Source: Blepharisma stoltei
Taxonomy: Eukaryota; Ciliophora; Heterotrichea; Heterotrichida; Blepharismidae
Direction of reading: 5' to 3'
NCBI GenBank assembly: GCA_914767885.1
Contig: CAJZBQ010000020.1
Span: 1,054,001-1,118,000 of the forward strand
DNA length: 64,000 nt
In this document: positions 22,339 through 33,854 of the stretch, in pieces
Layout: each line of letters starts with the position of its first letter
Numbering within the stretch: position 1 is the stretch's first letter
Made by a program: the position numbers and the translations under genes
Notes under the pieces: model-generated
What the model was told of the DNA's origin: nothing
Seen by the model: only the letters and a program-made list of their open reading frames with translations
Databases searched by the model: none

Positions 22339-25300
22339 ATGCAAAATAATACCGAAACGAACTGGAGAGAGTTCAAAGTTGATGGAAATTCAAGCATTAA
22401 GGATTCAATATTTCCTAAAAATTTGGCAAAATCAACACGGTATACACTTCTGTCAATTCTCCCTACATCCTTATCTCTATAGCAGGTGCTTGATATGGTG
22501 ACGTTAATTTTGTTTTTAAAATTTTTATATGCTTAAATTTTGTTTGATATTTAAAATCCTGATAGTTCAGATATTAGAAAATTGAATTTTTAAATTATTT
22601 TTTGATCTCAAATGTTTAAAATTTCGAATTAACTCAAGATTTCATTATAATTTATATATAAAATAAATATATATATTAAAGTATTTTTTCTTTCGATCAT
22701 AAAAACAAAGATTTCACTGGCTTTGCTCGCTCACAGAGGCAACAGTAAGAACCTTTTTGAGCAATTTCAGCGTTCGTCTAATCTGTGGTTCCTTATCGTT
22801 TCTATTTTCCAATTAATACCTATAAACCTAAACCCAACTGATTCATGAAGCACTATTGCACCTCTTGCATTATTACTGTTTTTTACATTCATAAAAGATG
22901 CTCTCAATGATTTTCGTCGATGAAAAGACGATCAAAAAATATATCAATCCCAAATATAAGCTTTTTTTTCCTATTTTTGCAGTAAATTATCTATATCTAT
23001 TATAAAACAGAAATAAATTCAATGCTTTATAGCTGCTGAAACGGGGAGAGATTCGAAAAAATTAAATCAAAAGATTTACTAGTAGGAAATATTGTCCTAT
23101 TGAGAGATGGAGAAATCGTACCAGCAGATATGGTTCTTTTATCGTCAGAAAGTGATAACCAAAATGCATATTTAGACATCACAAGTATCATAGGAAGCGC
23201 CAATTTTAAAGAAGTTAAAGGGATTTCCGAAATCCAGAGATTCCTAAACTCAGCTGAAGGTGATGCAATTTTAAAAAAATTTCAAGGTAGAGTCAAAATG
23301 GAGGAACCCAATAACGATTTTTCGAAATTTAAAGGAAGGATAAAACTGACTGGTTTCCCAAAAGCATTTGAAATAAATGCTGAGCAAGCTTTATTTAGAG
23401 GTGGAAAACTAACTCCCCACCTCTCTGTGAGTGAACAAAACCATTAGAAGAATCCCTATTTTTTGCCCAAAAAACCCACGCTCTGTGTGAGTGAACAAAA
23501 ATTTGTTTTAATAGAAAAATTTTTTAATAAAAAAAAATTGATATATAAGTGATAATTAATATTATGAAATCTCGATCTAATTCTGTTTAATTTTAAACAA
23601 ATTGCATCTTAAAACATAAATTTTATAAATTAAATTAATATTTGCTTTCCAATTTGTGCGAATTAGGATTTTTTAAAATTTCGAAAAAAAATTTAACCCT
23701 CCTTCGTGAGTTCGTGAGTGAACAGAATTTTTTTGTTCACTCATGAAAGGGGAGTAAGCGGAACTTCATGGGTAACTGGGCTGGTTGTTTATACTGGCCA
23801 TGAAACTAAAACTCTTATGAATACCAAAAGGCCTGAAAAAAAGACAAGTCTGCTAGAAAAACGTATCAATAAATGAGTAGGGATAATACTGCTGGTTTTA
23901 ATAGGACTGGTAATATTTTCTATTTGTACTTATTATTATTTATCAGTCAGCAACTATTCTTCTGTTACTCTGCCAGAAGCATTTGTGAGTTTTATTCTTT
24001 TGTATAATAACATCATTCCTATTTCTCTGTTTGTAACAATGGATCTTATAAGGATTCTTCAAGTTATGTGTATCCAGCGAAATATGAAGCACACTGTCCA
24101 TTTTAAAACAGGAGATGTAAATGAGGATTTAGGGCAAATTGAATATATTTTGCTAGATAAAAGTAGGACAATTACTGAAAATGATTATTATGTCCAGCTA
24201 TGTATTATCGACTCTGATGTATATATAAGAAGTGATTCACCTGATTCAAGTTTAGCTTCTGATGAGGATGGTCCATTATGCAAACAAGCAATAGGAAATA
24301 ATATTCTGTCTACTGAGAGAGTAACTTTTAATACTCCTAAAGAGCACTCACTTACTTTTTGTAATTTAAGGCTGGAATTGCTGAATAATAATGATGAAAA
24401 AAAGCTCCAATTTGCTAAGTGTATGGCTTTATGCAATTCTGTGACACCGTCTAGGGATAAAATCATAGGGCCAACTGCTGATGAAAAAGCACTAGTGAAT
24501 TTAGCTTCTGAACTTGGTGTAAATTTGGTAGTAAAAGCTCAGAAAGCTTGTCAAATTGATATAAATGGATGCCAGGAAACTTTTAATATATTGGGATCAA
24601 GGCCTTTTCAACCGATTTCTAAAAAGACCAGATTACTAGTAAAAGGAAAGCCTGAAGACCCAGCTATATTATATATAAAAGGATCATATGATACCATTAT
24701 CCCGTTACTGGACGACGAAGAATTGCAAGCAAGTTTGCTTTATGAATCCAAAAAATTGAGCTCAGAAGGTATAAGACCTGTTTTATTAGCTTATAAAATC
24801 CTATTTTCGCTCCAAAAATGAACAATATTGTTTGTATGCTCATGGTACATCCAATATAATTTTTATTACTTTTATCTTTAAAAACTGAGTTTTATAAAAA
24901 ATAATTATTAATTATATATAAAAATATTAGAATCATATGGATATAATAAACAATAGCAATGATAATTTTCTTCTTGGAGGGAGTAACTGACTCACAAACA
25001 AAGGATTTTCTCACCAAACTAGAACTCGCAAAATATTCTCCTGTAAATATGAACCACAAATATGAAGCAGCCTACTCTGAATTTGAAAAGAACCCTACTT
25101 TCTTACTTCATCCTCTATAAGTATGCATATTTTTCAGTCTAACTCATCCCTCCGTAGCAAATAAACCATTAATTTTTTGATCAAAAATCCACACTCCGTA
25201 GTCAAACGAATTTTTTAAATATAAATATTTTTTAAAAAATATTGATATATAAGTGATAATTATTATAGTAATATCTAGATGATATTATTTAGTTTAAAAC

Positions 25301-28300
25301 AGCTTGTATTCTAAAGCATAAATTATAGATTAATTAATTTTTACTTTTGTTATAAAAATTCATATATAGATTTTTTAAAAAATTAACATATCCGCGAGTA
25401 TACAAAATTTTTTTGTTCACTCACAGAGGGAGGAGTAAGGAGGGATAATTTTTTTTATATATAAATTTTGTAGTAATTCCAATTAACAAAAACTAGAAAG
25501 TCAATTAATTAATTAATTTATATATTTATTATTAAGAATGCAAACTGTTTATATATTTTTTATAATTTTTTTATCTCAAGCAAGAGAGTTAGGAGTTGCC
25601 GGGATTCGAGATAAAGTTCTTCCTGAAACTCTTGAATGTGTAGAAGCCTTAAAAAAAGGTGGAATAAAGCTATGGCTTGTAAGCGGAGACTCAGAAGAAT
25701 GCACCCTTGAAGCTGCCTATAGCACAAAGCTACTGACTTCTAGACTCCCACTAGTCCAAATCAAACAAGCTACCAGTGTTTATGGGGTCACCAAAATTCT
25801 ACAGCGGGCAATTGGCACTCACATTTACCACGAATCCTCCAGAAACAGGTCTAAAACAATTGTATACCGCAAGCCTGAAGCTCCCAAAATCGTCAATGAA
25901 ATTTTTGATAACGACGCTGAGGCTCAAATCGCCGCCTCAGAAAGTATTGTAAGCGAATTCCTCGAAGAAGCCTCTATCATAAAAGACGAAATTCAAGCCA
26001 AAGGTGCTCATCTTGCCTACCAATCCCTTATGGCAATGAATAATTCTCGTTCTCTCTATGATGCTTTTCTTTCCCGGTCTTTTTCTCCCAAAACAGTCAG
26101 TTTTGCGATTTCAATAGACCGAAAGTCTTTTGAGTTTGCGTTATCTGACGAAGACTCAAGAAAATTATTGGTTTGTTTACTAGTAGCTTCTAAATGTGCT
26201 TTATTTTCTGATATGCTGCCTAAAGATAAAAGTAACCTTGTAAAGCTTCTGAAAGAGAACTTATCGTTTAAGCCAACTGTGCTAGCAGTTGGGGAAGGAA
26301 ATAGCAATATTTCTATGATCCAAGAAGCTGATATAGGCATTGGAATTCAGGATAAAGAGCATAACCATGCTTCAAATTTTTGCGAAATTTCTATATGCCA
26401 TTTTTCTGTTCTAAACGAACTGATTTTATTGCATGGATATAGGAATTATTCGAGGATGTCGAGAATTATATTACTGTTCTTTTATAAGAACTTTGTATTG
26501 ATTGCTATAACATTTGGGTATATTTTTATGAGTGACTACTCAGGAGCTACTATTTATAACTCTGGGTTATTGGTTGGGTATAATTTGCTATATACTACTT
26601 TTCCTTTGATTTCACTTGCTACGTTTGACGTAAATGTAGATAAACAGAGACTTTTGGAGACTCCACAGCTTTATATACAAGGTATTTTAAATAAGCTTTT
26701 TAGCTGGAGAACACTTATGTATTATAGTTTTTTGTCAATAGTACAAGCTGGGGTGTTACTGCTTTTAATAAGCTATGCTTTTCATAGCGCAATAAATGAA
26801 AATGGCTATGCAGAGGATGATGCTTTGTTTGGGACTACTTTATATATTGCGACTGTTCTTACAGTGCTGGCACAGATGTGGATTGACTGCTATACAAATA
26901 ATATGCCATTATATGTGTCGTATATTAGATCGATAACTTTGTTAATCATATATGTGGTGGTTTCGAATTTTACGCCATTTCCTGATTATGAACAACTTGG
27001 AGTGGGGACTGAAATCTCGAAATTTCCAATATCACTTATAGCATTCCTTATAACTCCCTTTGTGGCTGTTGTTCCAAGTTATGCTCAATGATACTGCTCA
27101 ACGATTACTTTTTATAAATTTAATTATAATTAGAGCTCTATTTCTACCAATTGTAGTGAGGATTTATCAAATCTAATGATCTTAATCTGTATAAAAATGT
27201 ATATCTAATAAAAGCCCATATTTTTCTATTCAGACATAACTCGAAAGAAATGATTATAGTCGCAGCTCAAAGCATAGAGGATCCGGAACTTAATAGATTG
27301 GAGGACTTTGCAGATGGTCTCAGAGGAATGTATAGGGTTTCATCAATTTGGAAATCAATTCATGGAAAAAGCCAATTTGACATGAACTGGGCTCTTAGAT
27401 TTGTTTCTGGATCTATGGAGAAGCTTTATAGAGAGCATTATATAAAAGAGCATATTCTTATGTTTAGATTAGCAAATTTCGTAATTTGGGTTATTTTGAT
27501 TCTTTGGACAGTTTATGAGCTAGTAGCAGTTGATACATCGGTCTCTTATACAGTTATTCGAATTATTTTGGTACTTGGGTATTCAGCAGTTTTAGTCATA
27601 GTAATGTTTGATTTTTTTAGGAAACATTATGTTATAATCCGTAACTTCATATGACGCTTTCTCAACAACGATTATTTTTTTGGCCTGCTTTTTCACCTAT
27701 TTTTGTGGCCTTTTTTTGACCTTTTTGTTTTTTTTTGCCTATTTTTTTAGCTATTTGCTTTGGAAATGATTCTATGTTGGCTATTTTGAACTGATTTTTA
27801 ATTTATTTAATTTATTGTTTTTGATAGAAATTATATTATAAAATTTTAGCATCAAAAAATATCTCTAAAAAATAGTTGAAAAAGTAGGCTAAACAAATAA
27901 TCCAAAAAACAGTCCAGCAAAGATGGCAAAATAAAAATAGCCTAAAAAAAGCTTATAGGCGTAGGTGCCGTGGGAAGGAATCGTTATAATTACACTCATT
28001 ATTATATCTATAGCTATCGCAGCTATAGTTGCTGCTGATATTGTTTATTATAAGCTAGGACTTGTGCCAACAGCAATGGTACCAACAATCAGCTACATTC
28101 TTTTCAATGTAGATTTCGAATATATCACGATTTTGAACATCATTAATGTGCTACTGTTCCTTATTTCATTGCTATTTAATTATTATTTGCATTAAAATTG
28201 CTAATAAACCAACCTGCTCTCTTAATTCGTCTAGCCTGTAGGCTAATTGGGACAGCCGGGAACCTTGTGAAAGGGAGAACAACATTCAGAAATGTTGGAC

Positions 28301-31300
28301 AGGCCGGGCTTACAAGGCTTCGTATGGCACTATCTCAGGTCAATGATATACTCTGGGGAAATGGTTAACTGGAGCTGAGAAGGGAGCGCCCAGCAAAGCC
28401 AGAGGATGCTACTTGACCAATCGGGTAAAATCCTTAGTGCGATACCAGACGATACATCCTTTGCGCTAACACCAGAAAATCTGATTTCGAATTTTCTGGA
28501 AAGCAAACCCTATTTGCATACGGTATGTTAGCCTAGCGTCTCTTACTATCTTATAGCGAGTTCAAGCCCTCAACTGTGAGGAGTAATAAGTAAGGCCATA
28601 TCGGATTGGCAAACAAGCGGTGAGGCTTTATGCAGAGATGATTAGTTGTCTGCGGTCCTGCAGAGAACTTCTATAAGTAATTTAAGTTTAAATTAAACCT
28701 ATTTTATTATCTTGGCTCATCAGAGTATAACAGAACTGAAGAAACCTTACTGCTTTTGACAGCTCTGCTATTAGTAGTTGCAATCACTGCAACATCAGGG
28801 TTTATTGGCTATTTTTTGGATAAATCCAAAAGGCAAGAGCATAAATTAATTAACATTGCTAAAAACGGAGTAGAAAAAATCCAAACAATCCTAGGATACT
28901 TACTACCTGCCTTTGTCAGAAATAGAGTAAAAAAAGGTATCAGATACATTGCAGAAGACCAAGGAACCGTCACAATCCTATTCTGTGACATTTACGATTT
29001 TGATAAAATCTGCAAAGAATATTCGCCTATAGAGCTAACTACCTTTTTAGACGAAATTTTCCAAAAATTCGACCAAATTTGTGACACAGTCGGCGTCGCA
29101 AAAATAGAAACAGTTGGAAAAACCTATATGGCGTGTGCAGGTTTAAAAGACAGTGAGCTAGAAATGAGTAAACAGCTGAGAGAAGTGACTCACGCTCGCA
29201 GATGCATAGAAATGGGATTAGCAATTATAAGAGAAATCCAATCAGTCAAGCTAAAATATGGATCAACTCTACAAGTGAAAATTGGGATAAACTCTGGACC
29301 GGTAATTGCTGGTGTTGTAGGGTACCATAAGCCTCAGTTTTCATTAGTTGGAGATACAGTCAATACTGCCAGCCGTATGTGCTCAACCTTACTCCCCCCT
29401 TTTAAATTGGAACAAAATCCTGCTCCAATTTAAGTGGTTAATTTTTTCAAAAAAATTCTTAAACTCTTAAAAATCTTAAAAATATAAATTGAACGTAATA
29501 TTTTTGGATTTATTTTATGAACAATTAATTTAAAAAATTTATATTGACTCAGTGTGTGAAAACAGTTTAAATAATATTCTACTTGCACTTTTACCCTTAA
29601 ATTAGGTCAAAACTGATTCGTTAAAATTATTATTTTTACCTATAAAATTTCCCAATTGAAAAAAATTATTCTAATTTAAAGGGAGATAAAATACCCAAAA
29701 ATTGAAATTTTACCAATATTTTTTTCCAATATAAAGAGCCGGGGGAGCTAGAACAGACCAATACAATCCAAATCTCTAATGAGACTTATGAATTATTAGA
29801 AAGTTTTGATGGGCTGAAATTTATCCCTAACCAAGTTGAGGCAAAAGGGAAAGGAATTATGAACACTTTTCTGCTATCAGAAATTAACGAAGGCAATATT
29901 GATTATGACCCATCTCAGCTTATGGACACAGTTTTATTAAATCCAATTTCTCAAGTACTACAAGCTGAAACTTCTGCTCTTCAAGAGGAAGAAGAAGAGT
30001 CCCCAGAGCCGAAAAAAACTAGAAAATATACTAGATTTGACATTGATAATAGAAAAGATGTATTTAAAAAAAATGATCCAGAAATCATAAAGCCAGTCAA
30101 TCTGTTTGATTTTTCCTTAAAAGAAAGTGAAAACCAAAGACTGTTTAGGATACAGCATATGGAGGCAAACTATGTGACTGTCTTATTAGGACTTATAGCT
30201 GCTTTTATTACATATGGCTTGCTATTAGTAATTTCTGTCCTAGAAGAAGAGTACCTACACGATTATTCTGATAAAGACACTATTATTATGCGATCTACAG
30301 TCGTTGGGGCTTTGTTTATCCTTATAATTATCCACCTAACCAAAAACAAATACAGGTTTTATCAGCTTGGTGCAGTCCCTGTCCTTCTCTTGATGCTGGC
30401 AACTGATATTTACCTTAATTTCCGTTTAAAAAAGATAAACGGAGACTATATCAGTCTTGAAATTATGTACATTCTTGTAATCCTAAACCACGCCTCCAAC
30501 CTATCTGTAAGAATGGTCATATTTGTAAGCTTAGGAATTTTTATACCATGGGTCGTATCAGTATCTTCAAACGCTGAAGACGTCGCTAATGCAATTTTGG
30601 TCTTCGGATTTGCCATAATTAACACCTTTGCAGCATACTCAAGAGAGCAAAGAGTCAGAATTAATTTCAATTTGCAGCATTTGGCTGAAAGAGAAATTGA
30701 AGAAACTGACAAACTTTTAGTACAAATGATGCCGCCACATGTCCTGGAAAACATGAAACAAGACAAGTCAATCACTGACAAACTCCAAGACGTGACCTTG
30801 CTATTTGCTGACATCGTAGGATTCACTGCTTGGAGTTCTAATAAAGGCCCTAAACAAATTGTCAAAATGCTTAGCGAGCTTTTTACACAATTTGACAAAA
30901 AATGTGTAGAACTTAACGTTTATAAGGTCCATACCATTGGAGACTGCTATGTAGTTATGGGCTATAATGGCAGCGTAAACAGAGATATAGGCCAAGAATG
31001 CTTAAATATGCTGAAAATGGCACAAAGTATGATTGAAATTATAAATGCAATGAACAAGCTCCATGGGTCAGAGCTGAATATGAGAATCGGCCTTCACACT
31101 GGCACTGTAATTGCAGGTGTAATCGGCACTAATATTGTCCGATATGACATATACGGCCCTGATGTCTTAATTACAAACAAAATGGAAAGCAATGGGAAAC
31201 CTGGCGATATCAATGTCAGTGATGTGACAAAAACTTTACTAGAAAGAAATGCTGAAGGCCTATACGAATTTACCTTCAACAAAGAAGTAGCTGCCAAGTC

Positions 31301-31352
31301 AATTGACCGAGTCCACCAAAGCTACTTTATAAAACCAAAACCCCCTGCTTAA
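22339..31352 (+). CDS. P4-type ATPase / guanylate cyclase fusion
   Basis: Protein of roughly 1950 residues in the alveolate style. N-terminal P4-ATPase (flippase-like): FPKNL...TRYTLLSILPKNLFEQF, LIPINLNPTDSWSTIAPLA, FIKDALNDFRRW; phosphorylation loop at about 24150; hinge at 26290; C-terminal membrane helices. Then a second membrane bundle and two class III cyclase domains (28936-29385 and 30790-31250). Cyclase 1 has guanine-specifying KIET and NTASRM but lost one metal Asp (VGKTY). Cyclase 2 has both metal Asp (FADIVGF, IGDCY) but lost the Asn/Arg pair (LITNKM). The ATPase lost DGET (IGSA), GDGxND (GEGNSN), and has DKSRTIT for DKTGTLT. Nine IESs. Known ciliate and apicomplexan cyclases share this architecture; cGMP synthesis is the likely role. 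Confidence 0.92.
22464..22745. mobile_element. IES 1 of cyclase fusion (282 bp), M1-derived
   Basis: TA at 22464-22465 and 22746-22747; rebuilds SILP-KNLFEQF. The right end CGCTCACAGAGGCAACAG resembles the M1 terminus; the left end has diverged. Confidence 0.9.
22955..23013. other. IES 2 of cyclase fusion (59 bp)
   Basis: TA at 22955-22956 and 23014-23015; joins KIYQSQI to NSMLYSCWNGE. Confidence 0.88.
23410..23754. mobile_element. IES 3 of cyclase fusion (345 bp), M1 MITE
   Basis: TA at 23410-23411 and 23755-23756; joins FRGGKL to SGTSWVTGLVVYTGHE, a flippase hallmark. Full M1 ends CTCCCCACCTCTCTGTGAG and a right-end hairpin. Confidence 0.95.
24802..24983. other. IES 4 of cyclase fusion (182 bp)
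   Basis: TA at 24802-24803 and 24984-24985; joins LLAYKIL to TDSQTKDFLTKLE. The right end GGAGGGAG echoes a MITE terminus. Confidence 0.82.
25116..25571. mobile_element. IES 5 of cyclase fusion (456 bp) with nested MITE
   Basis: Outer TA at 25116-25117 and 25572-25573; joins FLLHPL to SQARELGVAGIRDKV. Inside lies a complete M1 copy (25140-25434) with its own TA edges. Confidence 0.92.
25140..25434. mobile_element. M1 MITE nested in IES 5
   Basis: TAACTCATCCCTCCGTAGC at left and ACTCACAGAGGGAGGAGTA at right; the interior carries the family segment GATATATAAGTGATAATTA. Confidence 0.88.
27127..27236. other. IES 6 of cyclase fusion (110 or 122 bp)
   Basis: Right TA at 27237-27238. Left TA at 27127 or 27115, both in phase. 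Joins the last ATPase helix (SYAQWYCSTITFYKFNY) to NSKEMIIVAAQSI. Confidence 0.75.
27650..27986. other. IES 7 of cyclase fusion (337 bp)
   Basis: TA at 27650-27651 and 27987-27988; joins VIIRNFI to ITLIIISIAIAAI within a membrane bundle. Short inverted ends TATGACGCTTTCT and TATAACGATTCCT. Confidence 0.85.
28193..28725. mobile_element. IES 8 of cyclase fusion (533 bp) with R2 repeat
   Basis: TA at 28193-28194 and 28726-28727; joins LLFNYYLH to YNRTEETLLLL. Contains R2 repeat copy 2. Confidence 0.88.
28205..28680. repeat. R2 repeat copy 2
   Basis: GC-richer block collinear with 766-1305 in the same orientation; no long frame, no inverted termini. Probably retroelement-derived. Confidence 0.65.
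29390..29748. mobile_element. IES 9 of cyclase fusion (359 bp), MITE family M2
   Basis: TA at 29390-29391 and 29749-29750; joins MCSTL to EQTNTIQIS. Ends C-rich followed by TTTAAATTGGAACAAAA; the interior aligns with 43133-43452. Confidence 0.92.
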
Positions 31353-31385
31353 TTTAAAAAAATTGTGTGATAACTCATCTTAATA

Positions 31386-32246
31386 TTATTGAAATCCTTG
31401 AGGATTTTGCTGGAAATTCTCAAACAGCAGACTTGCGGCCACTTCTTTATTTTTATCACAGCTTAAGTATACCTGTATGACGTCTTCTTGTGAAAAGCCA
31501 AGCTGGATCAGTTCTCGGACGTCATTTTGTTCTTCAGGAGATAGCTGGATTTGAATAGTTCCTCTTGGCTGCCGTCTTCCGCCTAAAATTCTGATAAACT
31601 CGTCCATATTGCTATTTATAAGTGCCAATAGTTCTGGGTTGGTGGCTTCTAATTGTTGTAAAAAGACGTTGAGCTCTTCAGGATTTTGCAGGATAACTTC
31701 TCTTATCCGTTGGAACTCAGGGGATTGCAATAAAAAGTCAAATGTGGAGGATGTGACTTCTCCGCCGGCTTCTTCTAGATCTTCTTCGTCTACTTCAAGC
31801 TCGTCGCCTTGTTCGTTTGTTATAGGGATTGCAGAGGACACGAGGTATTCTATAGCGAGCTCAGAGTTATTGTGGGCAGCTCGCAAGGCAGCGACGACTT
31901 CTTGCTGGGAGTAACCCATTTCCATAAGGCGAGAGACTTCAGCTTCGTTGACTTGGTATTGGGCTTGCTCTTGGCGCTGTGGAACTTGTGGAACGGATTC
32001 TGGCTGAGGTCGCTCTTGAGGCTTTTTATTGGAAACCATTAGCACTAAAATAGCGTTTTCTGTGATTTGGAAGTCTGTAAGAGGTTTTTCGTCTTCAAGA
32101 ATTTTACCTTTGTAAAGGAGTTTTTGAGACTCTATAGGATGGCCTTGGCCTGTTTGGATTAAGCGCTTAACTTCAATCACTTTGATCTGGGGGTCGATTT
32201 CTAAGCTAGTTTGTTCACCACGCAGATTTTTTATTTGGATGATCAT
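31386..32246 (-). CDS. RAD23: RAD23 (UBL-UBA-XPCb-UBA)
   Basis: 286 residues, uninterrupted. Residues 1-75 form a ubiquitin-like domain (MIIQIKNLRGEQTSLEID... LLYKGKILED). UBA1 at about 100-140 (RLMEMGYSQQEVVAALRAA); XPC/Rad4-binding helix block at about 165-225 (LLQSPEFQRIREVILQNPE, ELLALINSNMDEFI); UBA2 at the end (VRELIQLGFSQEDVIQVYLS). This domain order separates RAD23 from ubiquilin. It shuttles ubiquitylated proteins to the proteasome and stabilises the XPC repair factor. Ends 34 bp from the convergent cyclase gene. Confidence 0.95.
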   Translation of the reverse strand: MIIQIKNLRGEQTSLEIDPQIKVIEVKRLIQTGQGHPIESQKLLYKGKILEDEKPLTDFQITENAILVLMVSNKKPQERPQPESVPQVPQRQEQAQYQVNEAEVSRLMEMGYSQQEVVAALRAAHNNSELAIEYLVSSAIPITNEQGDELEVDEEDLEEAGGEVTSSTFDFLLQSPEFQRIREVILQNPEELNVFLQQLEATNPELLALINSNMDEFIRILGGRRQPRGTIQIQLSPEEQNDVRELIQLGFSQEDVIQVYLSCDKNKEVAASLLFENFQQNPQGFQ

Positions 32247-32411
32247 TTATTATATGCCAGAATAATTTCTTTCATATTGTGATTTTAAATACCTTCATAA
32301 GAAATTTATTTCCTTATTAAAATTATTCATATAATTAATGATTGCCAGGAATAATTAAAATTTTTCTATTGCAAAGTGAAAGCATATTTCTGAAGCTAAT
32401 TTGTAAATAAA

Positions 32412-32735
32412 ATGAGCAGGCTTGCTTGGACAATAAATTTCAGCGGAAAGGATGGATCTAATCCTGGATTTGTCAGCAGAACTATAAAAAATGCTTTATT
32501 TGATCTGAGGTTCCACAAAGATTCGAGATCATGGCCACACCAGACCCCATCATCAATTAAATGGAGTAGAGCACCTGGACAAGAAAGAAGAACGCGGTTT
32601 AATGAAAAATCAAGACAACTGCTTAGATGGGAAGCAAACCAGATGATCACTCAAATTCTATCTAAAAATAAAATTATGAATCCTCCACAAAATTTGGCTG
32701 AGATAGCATATAGAATGGGGAGAATACCTAAATAA
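32412..32735 (+). CDS. Unknown small basic protein
   Basis: 107 residues, MSRLAWTINFSGKDGSNPGF to AYRMGRIPK and TAA, no IES. Basic (many Arg/Lys), several Trp encoded by TGG. The N-terminus could serve as a mitochondrial presequence and the composition would suit a mitoribosomal or inner-membrane accessory protein, but nothing is recognised. Followed by an intergenic M1 MITE. Confidence 0.6.
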   Translation: MSRLAWTINFSGKDGSNPGFVSRTIKNALFDLRFHKDSRSWPHQTPSSIKWSRAPGQERRTRFNEKSRQLLRWEANQMITQILSKNKIMNPPQNLAEIAYRMGRIPK

Positions 32736-32807
32736 GTAAGAAAATTAGAGGATAAACGAAAATTCTTGGATTAATTTTTAAGATTTAGGCTATTGGGTAA
32801 AATTATT

Positions 32808-33133
32808 TACTCCCCCCCCTCCGTGAGTGAACAAAACCATTAGAAAAATCGCTATTTTTTGCCCAAAAACCCACCCTCCGTGAGTGAGTGAACAAAAATT
32901 TTTATGAAAAAAAAATTTGATATATAAATGATAATTAGTATAATGAAATCTAGAGCTAATTCTGTTTAATTTCAAACGAATTGCTTTTTAAAACATAAAT
33001 TTTATAAATTAAATTAATATTTGCTTTCAAATTTTTGCGAATTAGATTTTTTTAAATTTAGAAAAAAAATATTTTTTTATAAAATTTTATATATAAATTT
33101 TTTTAAAAAAAAAAAAATTAACCCAGGGGGAGT
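32808..33133. mobile_element. M1 MITE, intergenic (326 bp)
   Basis: TTACTCCCC...CTCCGTGAGTGAACAAAA at left, GGGGGAGTTA at right, TA at 32808-32809 and 33134-33135. The interior is nearly identical to the kinesin copy. The right hairpin is truncated. Confidence 0.92.
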
Positions 33134-33154
33134 TAGAAAATTAAATTGTATATA

Positions 33155-33206
33155 CGGCCTTCCTATAGATGGCGCGCAATGCGCCATCTATAGGAAGGCG
33201 TATATT
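33155..33206. repeat. Short perfect palindrome
   Basis: TATACGGCCTTCCTATAGAT at the left pairs with ATCTATAGGAAGGCGTATA at the right across GGCGCGCAATGCGCC, TA at both ends. Shares the AGATGGCGC core with hairpin family H1. Probably a small excised element. Confidence 0.75.
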
Positions 33207-33229
33207 AACTACTTCAAATTTCATGTATG

Positions 33230-33740
33230 AATTGAAGAAGGCAGCTTTTTGGCTTTGGCTTGCCTGCTGCGACTGTTGAGAAAATTTTGAACTGATTCTA
33301 CTCTTTGATTTTAAATCCAGGCTTTTTACCTTGTAAACCGGTCGTAATAGACCCTGAAATTGTGCTAATTAAGTCTTGGACATATATATTTTTATAGTAA
33401 TTAAAAAGGCTTAATACTCTTATATCATCAACAAATAAGCAGCATTCATATATAAAATTATATTTTCCTCATGCCATTCAGCTAGCTCCCGTTTTTTGAT
33501 CTTGCTCTAGCTTTCTTTGATGCTGTTATTGCATCTCCTAAAAATCTTCTGCTTCAGCCTTTGAAGCTTTCAGGCCGGACATCATGTCCCTTATTCTATT
33601 TTTGACTTTTTTCTTACCGAACCCTTACTTCTTCTGCATTAGTACGTTTAATATTATCGCCTGGCGCGTAGCCAGAATAATTATTCTTGTATCTTTGTAT
33701 ATATGTGGAAATCAGTAAGGCCCTCGTCTGGCATCATTTT
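33230..33740 (-). pseudogene. Coding-like remnant or gene with unresolved structure
   Basis: On the minus strand several stretches look like protein but no single clean frame exists. One (about 33733 to 33600) reads YSGYAPGDNIKRTNAEE; a 16-nt GT..AG segment would splice it to KNRIRDMMSGLKASKAEAED. The frame then meets TAG and TAA, yet continues as QHQRKLEQDQKTGASW and later DLISTISGSITTGLQGKK, a TAG, and TVAAGKPKPKSCLLQF. It may be a decayed gene, a gene with undetected IESs, or affected by an assembly indel in a T-run near 33555. Confidence 0.35.
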
Positions 33741-33854
33741 TCCCACCCTTAGAAGTCAAAATTTCATCCAAAAAAATCTTCACCTAATATTTCAGATATC
33801 AAAAAATTTCTTATTTTTGCCTCTGACTCATTATTTATTATAATTTTCTTGACT

